This document shows, piece by piece, positions 7,687 to 15,811 of a stretch of 64,000 bases of DNA. Origin of the DNA: Sphingomonas aracearum. Lineage in GTDB: Bacteria > Pseudomonadota > Alphaproteobacteria > Sphingomonadales > Sphingomonadaceae. Position numbers and translations under genes: made by a program. The DNA is taken from positions 496,001 to 560,000 of the forward strand of contig NZ_QQNB01000002.1 of assembly GCF_003345355.1 (NCBI RefSeq), written 5' to 3'. The notes under the pieces were generated by a model, which saw nothing but the letters and a program-made list of their open reading frames with translations, was not told the origin of the DNA and did not search any database. Each line of letters starts with the position of its first letter. Within the stretch, counting starts at the first letter, position 1.

Positions 7687-8928
7687 ATGGCAACTCTCGC
7701 GAAGACCGCAGCTCCCCTCCCCGTCTCCCTCGGGGACGTGATGGCGGCGCACATGCGGATTCGCGACGCGATCGTGCGCACGCCCACCCTCATCAGCCGC
7801 ACGCTCAGCGAGCTGACCGGCGCCACCGTCTACCTGAAATTCGAGAACCTGCAGTTCACCGCCGCCTACAAGGAGCGCGGCGCGCTCAACACGCTGCTGC
7901 AACTGGACGCGGAAGCCCGCGCCAAGGGCGTGATCGCGGCCTCGGCCGGCAATCATGCGCAGGGGCTGGCCTATCATGCCAACCGGCTGGGCATCGCCTG
8001 CACCATCGTGATGCCCACCAACACGCCCACGGTGAAGGTGGTGCAGACGGAGGGCCACGGCGCCAACGTGGTGCTGCACGGCGACACGTTCGACGCGGCC
8101 TATGCCCATGCCCGGCTGCTGGAGGCGGAGCGCGGCATCACCTTCGTCCACCCGTTCGACGATGTGCGCGTGATCGCGGGGCAAGGCACCACCGCGATCG
8201 AGATGCTGGAGGACGTGCCGAGCATCGACACGTTCCTGACGCCGATCGGCGGCGGCGGCCTGATCTCCGGCATGGCGACCGTTGCCAAGAACTGGCGCAC
8301 TCCCGTGGAGGTGATCGGGGTGGAGGCCGAGCTCTACCCCTCCATGTACAACCGCATCAACGGCACGCAGATGCCGTGCGAGGGCGACACGCTGGCCGAG
8401 GGCATCGCGGTGAAGGAGCCGGGCGGCGTCACCGCGCAGATGGTGTCCGAGCTGGTGGACGACATCGTGCTCGTTTCCGAACGCAGCCTGGAGGAAGCGG
8501 TGAGCCTGCTGCTCCAGATCGAGAAGACGGTGGTGGAGGGCGCGGGCTCCGCAGGGCTCGCCGCGCTGCTCCAGCACCCCGGACGGTTCGAAGGCCGCAC
8601 GGTCGGCGTGGTGCTGTGCGGCGGCAACATCGACACGCGGCTGCTCGCCAACGTGCTGCTGCGCGATCTCGCCCGGTCCGGCCGGCTCGCGCGGCTGCGC
8701 ATCCGGTTGCAGGACCAGCCGGGCGCGCTCTACAACGTGGCGCGGATCTTCGATGCGCAGCGGGTGAACATCCTGGAACTGTCGCACCAGCGCATCTTCA
8801 CGAACCTGCCGGCCAAGGGCCTCAGCCTCGACGTGGAATGCGAGACCCGCGACCGCGCGCATCTGGAGCGGCTGATCTCCGCCATCCGCGACGCCGGCTA
8901 TCAGGTGAGCCTGGTCGAGCTCGCCTGA
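7687..8928 (+). CDS. ilvA: Threonine ammonia-lyase (threonine deaminase) with ACT domain
   Basis: A 413-residue PLP enzyme that converts L-threonine to 2-oxobutanoate and ammonia, for isoleucine synthesis or threonine breakdown. The PLP lysine is in AAYKERGA (K62), the substrate loop is SAGNHAQG, and the tetraglycine phosphate loop is GGGGLISG. A single C-terminal ACT-like domain (from about residue 335, RLRIRLQDQPGALYNVARIF) suggests allosteric control. With one short regulatory domain it resembles the TdcB-type or alphaproteobacterial form rather than the longer E. coli IlvA. ATG at 7687 preferred; an ATG 12 bases earlier is possible. Confidence 0.92.
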   Translation: MATLAKTAAPLPVSLGDVMAAHMRIRDAIVRTPTLISRTLSELTGATVYLKFENLQFTAAYKERGALNTLLQLDAEARAKGVIAASAGNHAQGLAYHANRLGIACTIVMPTNTPTVKVVQTEGHGANVVLHGDTFDAAYAHARLLEAERGITFVHPFDDVRVIAGQGTTAIEMLEDVPSIDTFLTPIGGGGLISGMATVAKNWRTPVEVIGVEAELYPSMYNRINGTQMPCEGDTLAEGIAVKEPGGVTAQMVSELVDDIVLVSERSLEEAVSLLLQIEKTVVEGAGSAGLAALLQHPGRFEGRTVGVVLCGGNIDTRLLANVLLRDLARSGRLARLRIRLQDQPGALYNVARIFDAQRVNILELSHQRIFTNLPAKGLSLDVECETRDRAHLERLISAIRDAGYQVSLVELA

Positions 8929-9003
8929 GCCAGACGGAATCGGGCGTGCGGCAGGCGGAGGGAACTCCGTCTCTCCAACGGCGTGCCGCTGCGCTAAGCT
9001 CCC

Positions 9004-9032
9004 GCGCAAAGCCCGCATCCGGGCTTTTGCGG
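9004..9032 (+). terminator. Probable terminator after ilvA
   Basis: The hairpin GCAAAGCCCG-CATC-CGGGCTTTTGC (one bulged T) lies about 75 bases past the ilvA stop. The stem contains the T run, as in bidirectional or weak intrinsic terminators. Confidence 0.5.
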
Positions 9033-9148
9033 GGACGCGGGGGGCGTTAACTCTCTTTCATGGTAAAGCGGCTTTTCAGGATGAGTCCGGCGATTCATAA
9101 CGGCCGCGCAGCGCGGTTCGGACCCTCCGCGCGCCAGGGACATTGCCG

Positions 9149-9937
9149 GTGACCGCGCCTTTCCGCTTTCCGCGTTTCTTCGTCACCAGCCCCTCGCCCT
9201 GCCCCTATCTGCCGGGCCGGCAAGAGCGAAAGGTGTTCACCGAGCTCAACGGCCCGCACGCCGGCGAGCTGAACGACGCGCTCGGCCGTATCGGCTTCCG
9301 GCGCAGCCAGTCGGTGGCCTACCGCCCCTCCTGTGCGGGCTGCACGGCCTGCGTATCGGTGCGGGTGGTGACACCCGATTTCCAGCCCAATGCCAGCCAG
9401 CGCAAGCTGATGAAGCGGCACGGCGACCTCGAGGTTTCCGCCTGCCGGGCCTGGGCGACGGACGAGCAGTTCCAGCTGCTGCGCCGCTACCTTGCCGCGC
9501 GCCATCCCAGCGGCGGCATGTCCGGCATGGACGAGAGCGATTATGCCGACATGGTCGAGCATTCGCCCGTCGACAGCTACATCGTGGAATATCGCGAGCC
9601 CGGCGTGAACGGCGCGCAGGGCCGGCTGGTCGGCGCCTGCCTCACCGATCAGCAGGCGGACGGCCTGTCGATGATCTACAGCTTCTTCGAAACGGACGGC
9701 GACCGTCCCGGCCTCGGCAACTTCATCATCATGGACCATATCCTGCGCGCGCGCAGCGTCGGCCTGGCCTATGTCTATCTCGGCTATTGGGTGAAGGGTT
9801 CGGCGCGCATGGCCTACAAGGTGCGCTATCGCCCGATCGAGGTGCTCGGGCCGCAGGGTTGGATGCTGCTGACGGACGAGGATGCGGTGATCGCTCCCCC
9901 CGCCGCGCCCAAGGTGCTGAGCGACGTGCTGGCGTAA
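9149..9937 (+). CDS. bpt: Aspartate/glutamate leucyltransferase
   Basis: Transfers leucine from leucyl-tRNA to proteins with N-terminal Asp or Glu, creating N-degrons for ClpS/ClpAP. The 262-residue product has the Bpt/Ate1 signature near the N terminus ([18 protein letters not shown]), the cysteine-rich [15 protein letters not shown], and the C-terminal GNAT-like core with [17 protein letters not shown]. The GTG at 9149 has CCAGGGA eight bases upstream, so I prefer it over a TTG six bases earlier that sits almost on top of that site. Product names vary between arginyl- and leucyltransferase; the sequence fits the bacterial Bpt group. Confidence 0.92.
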   Translation: MTAPFRFPRFFVTSPSPCPYLPGRQERKVFTELNGPHAGELNDALGRIGFRRSQSVAYRPSCAGCTACVSVRVVTPDFQPNASQRKLMKRHGDLEVSACRAWATDEQFQLLRRYLAARHPSGGMSGMDESDYADMVEHSPVDSYIVEYREPGVNGAQGRLVGACLTDQQADGLSMIYSFFETDGDRPGLGNFIIMDHILRARSVGLAYVYLGYWVKGSARMAYKVRYRPIEVLGPQGWMLLTDEDAVIAPPAAPKVLSDVLA

Positions 9938-9946
9938 CCTACTTCC

Positions 9947-9968
9947 CGTCCCTTCAAAGGGGAGGGGT
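9947..9968. repeat. Short G/C-strand hairpin between convergent genes
   Basis: CCCGTCCCTTCAAAGGGGAGGGG forms an imperfect hairpin in the 39-base gap between bpt and the convergent transglutaminase gene. It resembles the arms of the larger inverted repeat at 62341-62450 and may also serve as a shared terminator. Confidence 0.4.
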
Positions 9969-9976
9969 GAAGGCGC

Positions 9977-10768
9977 TCAGCTTTCGCGTGCCACCACGTC
10001 CACGTCCATCCGCTCGGTCCCCTCGCCCAGCCGCGAGCCTGCCACCGGCGCCGCGCCGGCATGATCCAGCGCCGCCGCGACGCGAACATAATGGTCGTCG
10101 CACGACAGCCCGGCGGTGGCATCGAAACCGATCCAGCCGAGATCGTCGACCCACGCCTCCGCCCAGCCGTGCGGCATGGAATGGTGCGCCCCGTCCGAGC
10201 GATAGCCGCTGACATAGCGCGCCGGCACCCCCAGCACGCGCGCGGCGGCGACGAAGATGTGCGCCATGCCGCGCGGGGTCACCGCATCGGCGGCAAAGGC
10301 CTGGGCGGCGGTACGCCGGGGCACCAGCCGCATCTCCTTCACCGTCGCGCGCTCGAACAGGGCGACGTTCAGCCGGTGCAGCTGCTCGATCGCGGTGCCG
10401 CCGCGCACCCCCTCCGCAAAGGCGCGGATCGCGTCGTCGGGCGTGGTCAGCGGCGTGAAGCGCAGGAACAGGGCCGGCGGCAGCGGCTCGGCACCGCCCC
10501 TCACCACGCCGCCGGCGTCGCTGGTCATCACCTCGCCGGACACCGCGATCTCGATCTCGCGTACCGGTCCGTCGACATACAACATGGTGGTGTGATTGCC
10601 GAAGCCGTCCCGCCCGTGCCGCATCCGGGCGTCGCAATCGACATGGACGTGCCAGCCGGCCACCGTCTGGTTGCTGGTGTCGCCGGGATGCAGGCGCAGC
10701 AACTGCGTCAGGCGGCGCTGCGGCTCGCTGAAGCGATAGGTCGTGCGGTGATCGATCGCGAGACGCAT
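9977..10768 (-). CDS. Transglutaminase-like protein lacking the catalytic cysteine
   Basis: A 263-residue protein with a bacterial transglutaminase N-terminal region (MRLAIDHRTTYRFSEP, with the usual RLTQLLRLHP) and a transglutaminase-like core. The histidine and aspartate of the catalytic triad are present in HGWAEAWVDDLGWIGFDAT, and PARYVSGYR is conserved. Where active members have VCxDxAH, this protein reads VTPRGMAH, so the nucleophilic cysteine is replaced by proline. It is therefore predicted to be non-hydrolytic or to use different chemistry. It is last in a three-gene operon and overlaps the upstream stop by one base (TGATG). Confidence 0.85.
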   Translation of the reverse strand: MRLAIDHRTTYRFSEPQRRLTQLLRLHPGDTSNQTVAGWHVHVDCDARMRHGRDGFGNHTTMLYVDGPVREIEIAVSGEVMTSDAGGVVRGGAEPLPPALFLRFTPLTTPDDAIRAFAEGVRGGTAIEQLHRLNVALFERATVKEMRLVPRRTAAQAFAADAVTPRGMAHIFVAAARVLGVPARYVSGYRSDGAHHSMPHGWAEAWVDDLGWIGFDATAGLSCDDHYVRVAAALDHAGAAPVAGSRLGEGTERMDVDVVARES

Positions 10769-11709
10769 CAGCCGAACTTGAACTGCCGGCCGATCGCGAA
10801 ATGCATCTGCGCATTCTCCTCGATGAACGCCTTCAGGAACTCGTGCAGACCGCTGGCGATCACCTCGCCGCTCTTGGTCTTGGCCATGCGCGCCTGACGC
10901 ATGCGCGCCATGCGATCCGCCTCGCCGTGCAGGCCGGTGCGCTTGGCCAGCAGGTTGAGGATGTCCACCGCCTCTTCGCAACTCGCCGCCAGGCTGCGCG
11001 GAAGCTCGCTGCGGGCGATCAGCAGGTCGATCACGTTGGCCGGCCGCAAGCCCTCGGAATAGAGCCAGCGATAGGCGGTGACCGCCGAGACGGTCTGCAG
11101 GATGGTGGTCCACTGGTCGCGGTCCACCACGCCGCCGACCCGCTCGCCCGCGGGCAGCAGCAGGTGGTACTTCACGTCGAGCAGGCGCGCGGTGTTGTCG
11201 GCGCGCTCCACCGCCTGGCCCAGGCGGATGAACCAGGTCGTCTGATTGCGCAGCATGCGATGGATCGCGCCTTCGAACCCGCGCGCTTCGGTCTGCACCG
11301 CCTCCACAAGGTTCAGCGTCGCCATCGGCCCCGCAGGCCCCGCGCGCTTGTCGAAGATCAGCCATGCGCGGTTGATCGCGGTCCATGCTTCCCGCGTCAG
11401 CGCGGTGCGCACCGCGCGGGCGTTGTTGCGCGCCATGTCGAGGCAGCGGACGATGGAGCCCGGATGGCAGCCGTCGATCGTCAGGAAACGGGCGACTTCC
11501 TGCGGGCCGACGGTGCGCCCGTTGGCGGCAAAGGCGGCGTCGGTATCGGTCACCGCCAGCGCGCTGGCCCAGGCGGCATCGCCCGCGGGGCGCGGCGACA
11601 GCACGTCCAGCCGTACCGTGGCCTCCACCAGCCGGCCGATGAAATCCGCGCGCTCGACATAGCGGCCGAGCCAGTAAAGGGAGGAAGCGGTGCGCGAGAG
11701 CATCTGCAT
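10768..11709 (-). CDS. Alpha-E domain protein
   Basis: A 313-residue all-helical protein of the alpha-E family (COG2307), beginning MQMLSRTASSLYWLGRYVERAD, the family's most conserved segment; a further conserved stretch is IRLGQAVERADNTARLLDVKYH. The domain has no known catalytic activity. It is nearly always encoded with a circularly permuted ATP-grasp protein and a transglutaminase-like protein, as here, and comparative work proposed that such sets build and process small peptides. The ATG at 11709 lies five bases after the upstream stop; an internal ATG six bases later is an alternative. Confidence 0.9.
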   Translation of the reverse strand: MQMLSRTASSLYWLGRYVERADFIGRLVEATVRLDVLSPRPAGDAAWASALAVTDTDAAFAANGRTVGPQEVARFLTIDGCHPGSIVRCLDMARNNARAVRTALTREAWTAINRAWLIFDKRAGPAGPMATLNLVEAVQTEARGFEGAIHRMLRNQTTWFIRLGQAVERADNTARLLDVKYHLLLPAGERVGGVVDRDQWTTILQTVSAVTAYRWLYSEGLRPANVIDLLIARSELPRSLAASCEEAVDILNLLAKRTGLHGEADRMARMRQARMAKTKSGEVIASGLHEFLKAFIEENAQMHFAIGRQFKFG

Positions 11710-11714
11710 GCGCG

Positions 11715-13205
11715 TCAGCTCCCCTGGCTCTGGGACATGCCGCCCGCCGATTGCGATTGCGATTGCGACTGTCCCGGCTCGGGCTCGTCCATCAGCACGA
11801 AGCTGTCCTTGGTCCCGCCGCCCTGCGAGGAGTTCACCACCAGCGAGCCCTCCTTCAGCGCGACGCGGGTGAGGCCGCCCGGCACCACCTGCACGCCGTT
11901 CGCGCCCGTCAGCACGAAGGGGCGGAAATCGACATGGCGCGGCGCCAGCCCCGCATCGCTGAGCGTCGGCACGGTGGACAGCGCCAGCGTGGGCTGCGCG
12001 ATATAGCGGTGCGGCTCGGCGATCAGGGCGGCGCGGAACGCCTCGATCTCCGCCCGGCTCGCGGTGGGGCCGACGAGCATGCCATAGCCGCCCGACCCGT
12101 CGACCAGCTTGACGACCAGCTGCTCCAGGTGGTCGAGCGTGTAGCGCAGCGCCTCCGGCTCGCGGCAGCGCCACGTCTCCACGTTCGGCAGCTTCGCCTC
12201 GCCCCCCGAATAGAAGCGGACGATCTCGGGCATGTAGCTGTAGATCGCCTTGTCGTCGGCGATGCCGTTGCCCGGCGCGTTGAGGATCGCGACGTTGCCG
12301 GCGGCAAAGGCGGCGATCAGGCCGGGTACGCCGAGCATCGAATCGGGGCGGAACACCAGCGGGTCGAGGAAGTCGTCGTCCACCCGGCGGTAGATCACGT
12401 CCACCTGCACCAGCCCGCCGATGGTGCGCATGAACACCTTGTCGTCGTCCACCACCAGGTCCGCCGCCTCGACCAGCTCGACGCCCATGGAATCGGCCAG
12501 GAAGCTGTGCTCGTAATAAGCGGAGTTGTAGTGGCCGGGCGTCAGCACCACGCACACCGGATTGACGCCGCGTCCGTGCGGCGCCACCGAGCGCATCGTC
12601 TCCAGCAGGCGATCCGGATAGCTGTCCACCGCCGCGACGCGGAAGTTGCGGAACAGCTCGGGGCACAGCCGCAGCATCGCTTCCCGGTTTTCCAGCATGT
12701 AGCTGACGCCGGACGGCGTGCGCGCATTGTCCTCCAGCACGAAGAAATCGTCCGGACCCGTGCGCACGAGATCGATGCCGCAGATATGCGCCCACACGTC
12801 GTGCGGCGGACGCAGGCCGGCGATCTCCGGGCGGAACTGCGGATTGCCGAAGATGAGGTCGGCCGGCAGCACGCCTTCGGCAAGGATGCGCCGCGGGCCG
12901 TATATGTCCTTCAGGAAGGCGTTGATCGCCTCCACCCGCTGCACCAGCCCTTCGGACAGGCGCGCCCATTCGCCGGGCAGGAACACGCGCGGCACGATGT
13001 CAAAGGGGATGATGCGCTCGCTGGCATCGCTTTCGCCATATACCGCAAAGGTGATGCCGAGCTGCCGGAAGGTCGCCTCGGCCGATTGCTGCCGCCGCTT
13101 CAACTCGCCCGGCGGGGTTTCGGCAATCCAGCGTTCAAGCGCATGAAGCTCCGGCCGCGCCGTTGCGCCCTGCCCCCTGACCTCGTCGAACGCTCGTTGC
13201 CCCAT
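11715..13205 (-). CDS. Circularly permuted type 2 ATP-grasp protein
   Basis: A 496-residue member of the circularly permuted ATP-grasp type 2 family (COG2308), predicted to form amide bonds between a peptide or amino acid and an amine using ATP. Recognisable blocks are RIIPFDIVPRVF and AINAFLKDIYGPRRIL in the N-terminal part, the metal/nucleotide region FFVLEDNARTPSGVSYMLENR, and a C-terminal KLVDGSGGYGMLVGP loop. First gene of the operon with the alpha-E and transglutaminase-like genes. The C terminus carries a low-complexity GQSQSQSQS tail encoded by a hexanucleotide repeat, beyond the conserved domain. Confidence 0.9.
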   Translation of the reverse strand: MGQRAFDEVRGQGATARPELHALERWIAETPPGELKRRQQSAEATFRQLGITFAVYGESDASERIIPFDIVPRVFLPGEWARLSEGLVQRVEAINAFLKDIYGPRRILAEGVLPADLIFGNPQFRPEIAGLRPPHDVWAHICGIDLVRTGPDDFFVLEDNARTPSGVSYMLENREAMLRLCPELFRNFRVAAVDSYPDRLLETMRSVAPHGRGVNPVCVVLTPGHYNSAYYEHSFLADSMGVELVEAADLVVDDDKVFMRTIGGLVQVDVIYRRVDDDFLDPLVFRPDSMLGVPGLIAAFAAGNVAILNAPGNGIADDKAIYSYMPEIVRFYSGGEAKLPNVETWRCREPEALRYTLDHLEQLVVKLVDGSGGYGMLVGPTASRAEIEAFRAALIAEPHRYIAQPTLALSTVPTLSDAGLAPRHVDFRPFVLTGANGVQVVPGGLTRVALKEGSLVVNSSQGGGTKDSFVLMDEPEPGQSQSQSQSAGGMSQSQGS

Positions 13206-13332
13206 CGAAACGGTAAAGCCTCCGTAAGCCTTGTTGTTCCATGCTGCGCGCGAATGTTGCGCCGCACAAGGGCACGCGCGAACTTATGTGCGCTGGCCGC
13301 TGGCGGAGGGGGGAACAAGATGCCGGCGAAAT

Positions 13333-13370
13333 AAAAAAAGGGCCGCCCCGGTGTTCCGGGACGGCCCTTC
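13333..13370 (-). terminator. Intrinsic terminator after the csbD-like gene
   Basis: On the minus strand, AAGGGCCGTCCCGG-AACA-CCGGGGCGGCCC is followed by seven T residues, about 20 bases past the csbD-like stop. Strong rho-independent signal. Confidence 0.88.
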
Positions 13371-13390
13371 TCCTGCGTGGAGCCCTGGGG

Positions 13391-13573
13391 TCAGATGTCG
13401 TCGCCGAGCGCGCCCTTGACCTTGCCCTTGAACTGCTCGCCCTTGCCTTCGACCTGCTGGGCCTTGCCCTCTGCGGCGAGGTCCGCGTCGTTGTTGTGCT
13501 TGCCAACCGCTTCCTTCACGTTGCCTACGGCCTCGTTCAGGTTGCCTTTGATCTTGTCGGTCAGTTCGCCCAT
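13391..13573 (-). CDS. CsbD-family stress protein
   Basis: A 60-residue, very hydrophilic protein (MGELTDKIKGNLNEAVGNVK then repeats of the GKxEQxKGK type) of the CsbD family. Bacillus CsbD is a general stress protein of unknown mechanism. An AGGAGA ribosome-binding site precedes the ATG. The gene stands alone between its own promoter and terminator: an EcfG-like promoter (GGAAC-N17-CGTT) lies 57-81 bases upstream and a strong terminator follows. It is therefore probably part of the alphaproteobacterial general stress regulon. Confidence 0.88.
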   Translation of the reverse strand: MGELTDKIKGNLNEAVGNVKEAVGKHNNDADLAAEGKAQQVEGKGEQFKGKVKGALGDDI

Positions 13574-13628
13574 CGTTCGTCTCCTGAAATCCCGGTGCTT
13601 TGACGCTTTCCGCCAAACCTGGATCAAG

Positions 13629-13654
13629 AACGGACAGGGGCCGATCCGGGTTCC
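13629..13654 (-). promoter_or_regulatory. EcfG-type general stress promoter of the csbD-like gene
   Basis: On the minus strand GGAAC (13654-13650) is followed after exactly 17 bases by CGTT (13632-13629). This matches the GGAAC-N16/17-CGTT consensus of EcfG, the general stress sigma factor of Alphaproteobacteria. The CGTT lies 56 bases before the ATG. Confidence 0.72.
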
Positions 13655-13665
13655 CCCGGATGCGC

Positions 13666-14679
13666 TCAGATGAGGCCGGCAAGCGGGCTGGACGGGTCGG
13701 CATAGCGGCGCTGCCCCATGCGCCCGGCGCGGTACGCCAGCCGCCCCGCTTCCACCGCCGATTTCATCGCCGCGGCCATCAGGATCGGGTCCTTGGCCTC
13801 GGCGATGGCGGTGTTCATCAGCACGCCGTCGCAGCCCAGCTCCATCGCCACTGCCGCCTCCGACGCGGTGCCGACGCCGGCATCGACGAGCACCGGCACC
13901 TTGGCCCCCTCGACGATCAGGCGGATCGTCACCTTGTTCTGGATGCCCAGGCCCGAGCCGATCGGCGCGCCCAGCGGCATGATCGCCACCGCGCCGGCAT
14001 CTTCCAGCCGCTTCGCCGCGATCGGATCGTCCACGCAATAGACCATCGGCAGGAAGCCTTCCTTCGCCAGCACCTCCGTCGCGCGCAGCGTTTCCACCAT
14101 GTCGGGGTAGAGCGTGCGCGCCTCGCCCAGCACTTCCAGCTTCACCAGATCCCAGCCACCGGCCTCCCGTGCGAGCCGCAGGGTGCGGATCGCGCTTTCG
14201 GCATCGAAGCAGCCGGCCGTGTTGGGCAGGTAGGTGACCTTTTTCGGATCGATGAAGTCGGTCAGCATCGGCGCGTTCGGATCCGACACGTTGACCCGCC
14301 GCACCGCCACCGTGACGATTTCCGCGCCCGATGCCTCCAGCGCCGCCGCGTTCTGCGCGAAGTCCTTGTACTTGCCGCTGCCGACGATCAGGCGCGAGCG
14401 GAAGGTACGGCCCGCCACCGTCCAGCTATCGTCCGTTATCGGCGCGGCATGGTCGCCGCCGCCCACGAAATGGACGATCTCCAGCTCGTCGCCATCCTCC
14501 ACGCACACCTGCGCCAGCGTGGAGCGCGGCACCACCTCCAGGTTGCGCTCCACCGCGACCTTTTCCGGCACCAGCCCCATGTCGGCGGCCAGCTGCGCGA
14601 TCGACAAGCCGGCCGGCACGCGGCGATGCTCGCCATTGACGCTGATCGAGACGGTTCCATCGGTATGCGGCATGAGCAT
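13666..14679 (-). CDS. thiG: ThiS-ThiG fusion: sulfur carrier / thiazole synthase
   Basis: One 337-residue chain joins ThiS (residues about 9-75) to ThiG (about 84-337), for synthesis of the thiazole half of thiamine. The ThiS part is a ubiquitin-like fold ([21 protein letters not shown]) ending in HFVGGG. In stand-alone ThiS a terminal Gly-Gly is adenylated by ThiF and thiocarboxylated, but here it is internal. ThiG has VGSGKY, the Schiff-base lysine in LVKLEV (K180) and the phosphate-binding [15 protein letters not shown]. Such fusions are known in some proteobacteria. ATG at 14679 has AAGG ten bases upstream; ATG at 14673 is an alternative. Confidence 0.92.
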   Translation of the reverse strand: MLMPHTDGTVSISVNGEHRRVPAGLSIAQLAADMGLVPEKVAVERNLEVVPRSTLAQVCVEDGDELEIVHFVGGGDHAAPITDDSWTVAGRTFRSRLIVGSGKYKDFAQNAAALEASGAEIVTVAVRRVNVSDPNAPMLTDFIDPKKVTYLPNTAGCFDAESAIRTLRLAREAGGWDLVKLEVLGEARTLYPDMVETLRATEVLAKEGFLPMVYCVDDPIAAKRLEDAGAVAIMPLGAPIGSGLGIQNKVTIRLIVEGAKVPVLVDAGVGTASEAAVAMELGCDGVLMNTAIAEAKDPILMAAAMKSAVEAGRLAYRAGRMGQRRYADPSSPLAGLI

Positions 14680-14706
14680 GTGCGCGAGGCCTTGGGCCCC
14701 GCCCTT

Positions 14707-14797
14707 TTCCGTTCGGGCTGCGCTTGTCGAAGCCCTGCTCTTCTTCTCTACCCGGCGAAAAGAAGAACTGCCCTTCGACAAGCTCAGGGCGAACGGG
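14707..14797. repeat. Long imperfect palindromic intergenic repeat, copy 2
   Basis: Left arm CGTTCGGGCTGCGCTTGTCG and right arm CGACAAGCTCAGGGCGAACG are inverted copies joined by a second inverted pair, CTTCTT/AAGAAG. It fills the gap between divergent thiSG and aroQ. Same family as 7591-7680. Confidence 0.65.
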
Positions 14798-14856
14798 CTA
14801 GGAGGTGATGCAACGCACCTAGTCCCGCGCCGTCCGCCATTCAACCGGGAGCCGCC

Positions 14857-15291
14857 ATGCCCGATACCATCTACGTCCTCAACGGCCCGAACCTCAACCT
14901 GCTCGGCCTGCGCGAGCCGGAGATCTACGGGCACGACACGCTGGACGACATTGCCGGCCTCCTGGAGGATCGGGCGCGCGAGCTGGACCTCTCGATCGAC
15001 ATGCGCCAGTCCAATCACGAGGGCCATCTGGTCGACTGGCTGCACGAGGCGCAGGCGGAGGAGGCGAAAGCCGTGCTGCTCAACGCCGGTGGCTTCACGC
15101 ATACGTCCGTCGCCATCCATGATGCGATCAAGTCGGTGACGACGCCGGTGATCGAGGTCCACTTGTCCAACCCGCACCGGCGCGAGGAATTCCGCCACAC
15201 AAGCTTTGTCGGGCGCGCGGCGAAGGGAACCATCGCGGGGTTCGGCGCGCTGTCATACCTCCTCGCGCTTGAAGCGGCGGCACGCATCTGA
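14857..15291 (+). CDS. aroQ: Type II 3-dehydroquinate dehydratase
   Basis: Third step of the shikimate pathway: dehydrates 3-dehydroquinate to 3-dehydroshikimate. The 144-residue product is normal for the dodecameric type II enzyme and shows [17 protein letters not shown] at the N terminus (with the catalytic tyrosine and the flexible-lid arginine), [15 protein letters not shown], and [15 protein letters not shown] with the active-site histidine. It begins the run aroQ-accB-accC, an order common in Alphaproteobacteria, with a 36-base gap to accB. Confidence 0.96.
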   Translation: MPDTIYVLNGPNLNLLGLREPEIYGHDTLDDIAGLLEDRARELDLSIDMRQSNHEGHLVDWLHEAQAEEAKAVLLNAGGFTHTSVAIHDAIKSVTTPVIEVHLSNPHRREEFRHTSFVGRAAKGTIAGFGALSYLLALEAAARI

Positions 15292-15327
15292 CAAAGGCGC
15301 TCGCCGGATAAAGGGGAAGCTCAAGAC

Positions 15328-15807
15328 GTGAGCCACGACGACAACAATTCCATGCGCATCGATGTCGAGCTGGTCCGCCAGCTCGCACAGCTGCTCGACG
15401 ACACCAGCCTCACCGAGATCGAGGTGGAGGATGGCGACCGCAAGTTGCGCATCGCCCGCAAGGCGCCGGCGGTGGCCGCTGCGCCCGCCGGGGTGCATTA
15501 TGCGCCGGCACCCGCGGTGCAGGCCGCCCCGGCTCTCGCCGCACCGCCCGCCGAGGCCGCTCCGGCCGCTGCCCTCAACGCGGTGAAATCGCCGATGGTC
15601 GGCACCGCCTATCTCGCCGCCACGCCGGGCGCCGCGCCGTTCATCGCGGTGGGCAAGCAGGTGGCCGAGGGCGACACGCTGCTGATCGTGGAGGCGATGA
15701 AGGTCATGAACCCGATCACCGCCACCGCCGCCGGCACGGTGAAGGCGATCCTGGTCGAGAACGGCCAGCCGGTGGAGTTCGACCAGCCTTTGGTCGTGGT
15801 CGAGTAA
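15328..15807 (+). CDS. accB: Biotin carboxyl carrier protein of acetyl-CoA carboxylase
   Basis: A 159-residue carrier that moves carboxybiotin between the AccC and AccAD active sites in fatty acid synthesis. The N-terminal helix region (residues 10-44) is followed by an Ala/Pro-rich linker (46-83) and the biotinyl domain, with K125 in EAMKVMNPI as the biotinylated lysine. Starts with GTG and lies four bases upstream of accC, so the two are surely co-transcribed. Confidence 0.96.
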   Translation: MSHDDNNSMRIDVELVRQLAQLLDDTSLTEIEVEDGDRKLRIARKAPAVAAAPAGVHYAPAPAVQAAPALAAPPAEAAPAAALNAVKSPMVGTAYLAATPGAAPFIAVGKQVAEGDTLLIVEAMKVMNPITATAAGTVKAILVENGQPVEFDQPLVVVE

Positions 15808-15811
15808 GCAC

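Noticed and set aside
8961-8989. GGAAC followed after 16 bases by CGTG, resembling an EcfG promoter
   Set aside because: The -10 element should be CGTT, and the site lies in the ilvA 3' region before a terminator.
9060-9152. A 30-codon frame ([15 protein letters not shown]...) whose stop overlaps the bpt GTG
   Set aside because: Overlap arrangement resembles coupling, but the ATG has no ribosome-binding site and the peptide has no coding character.
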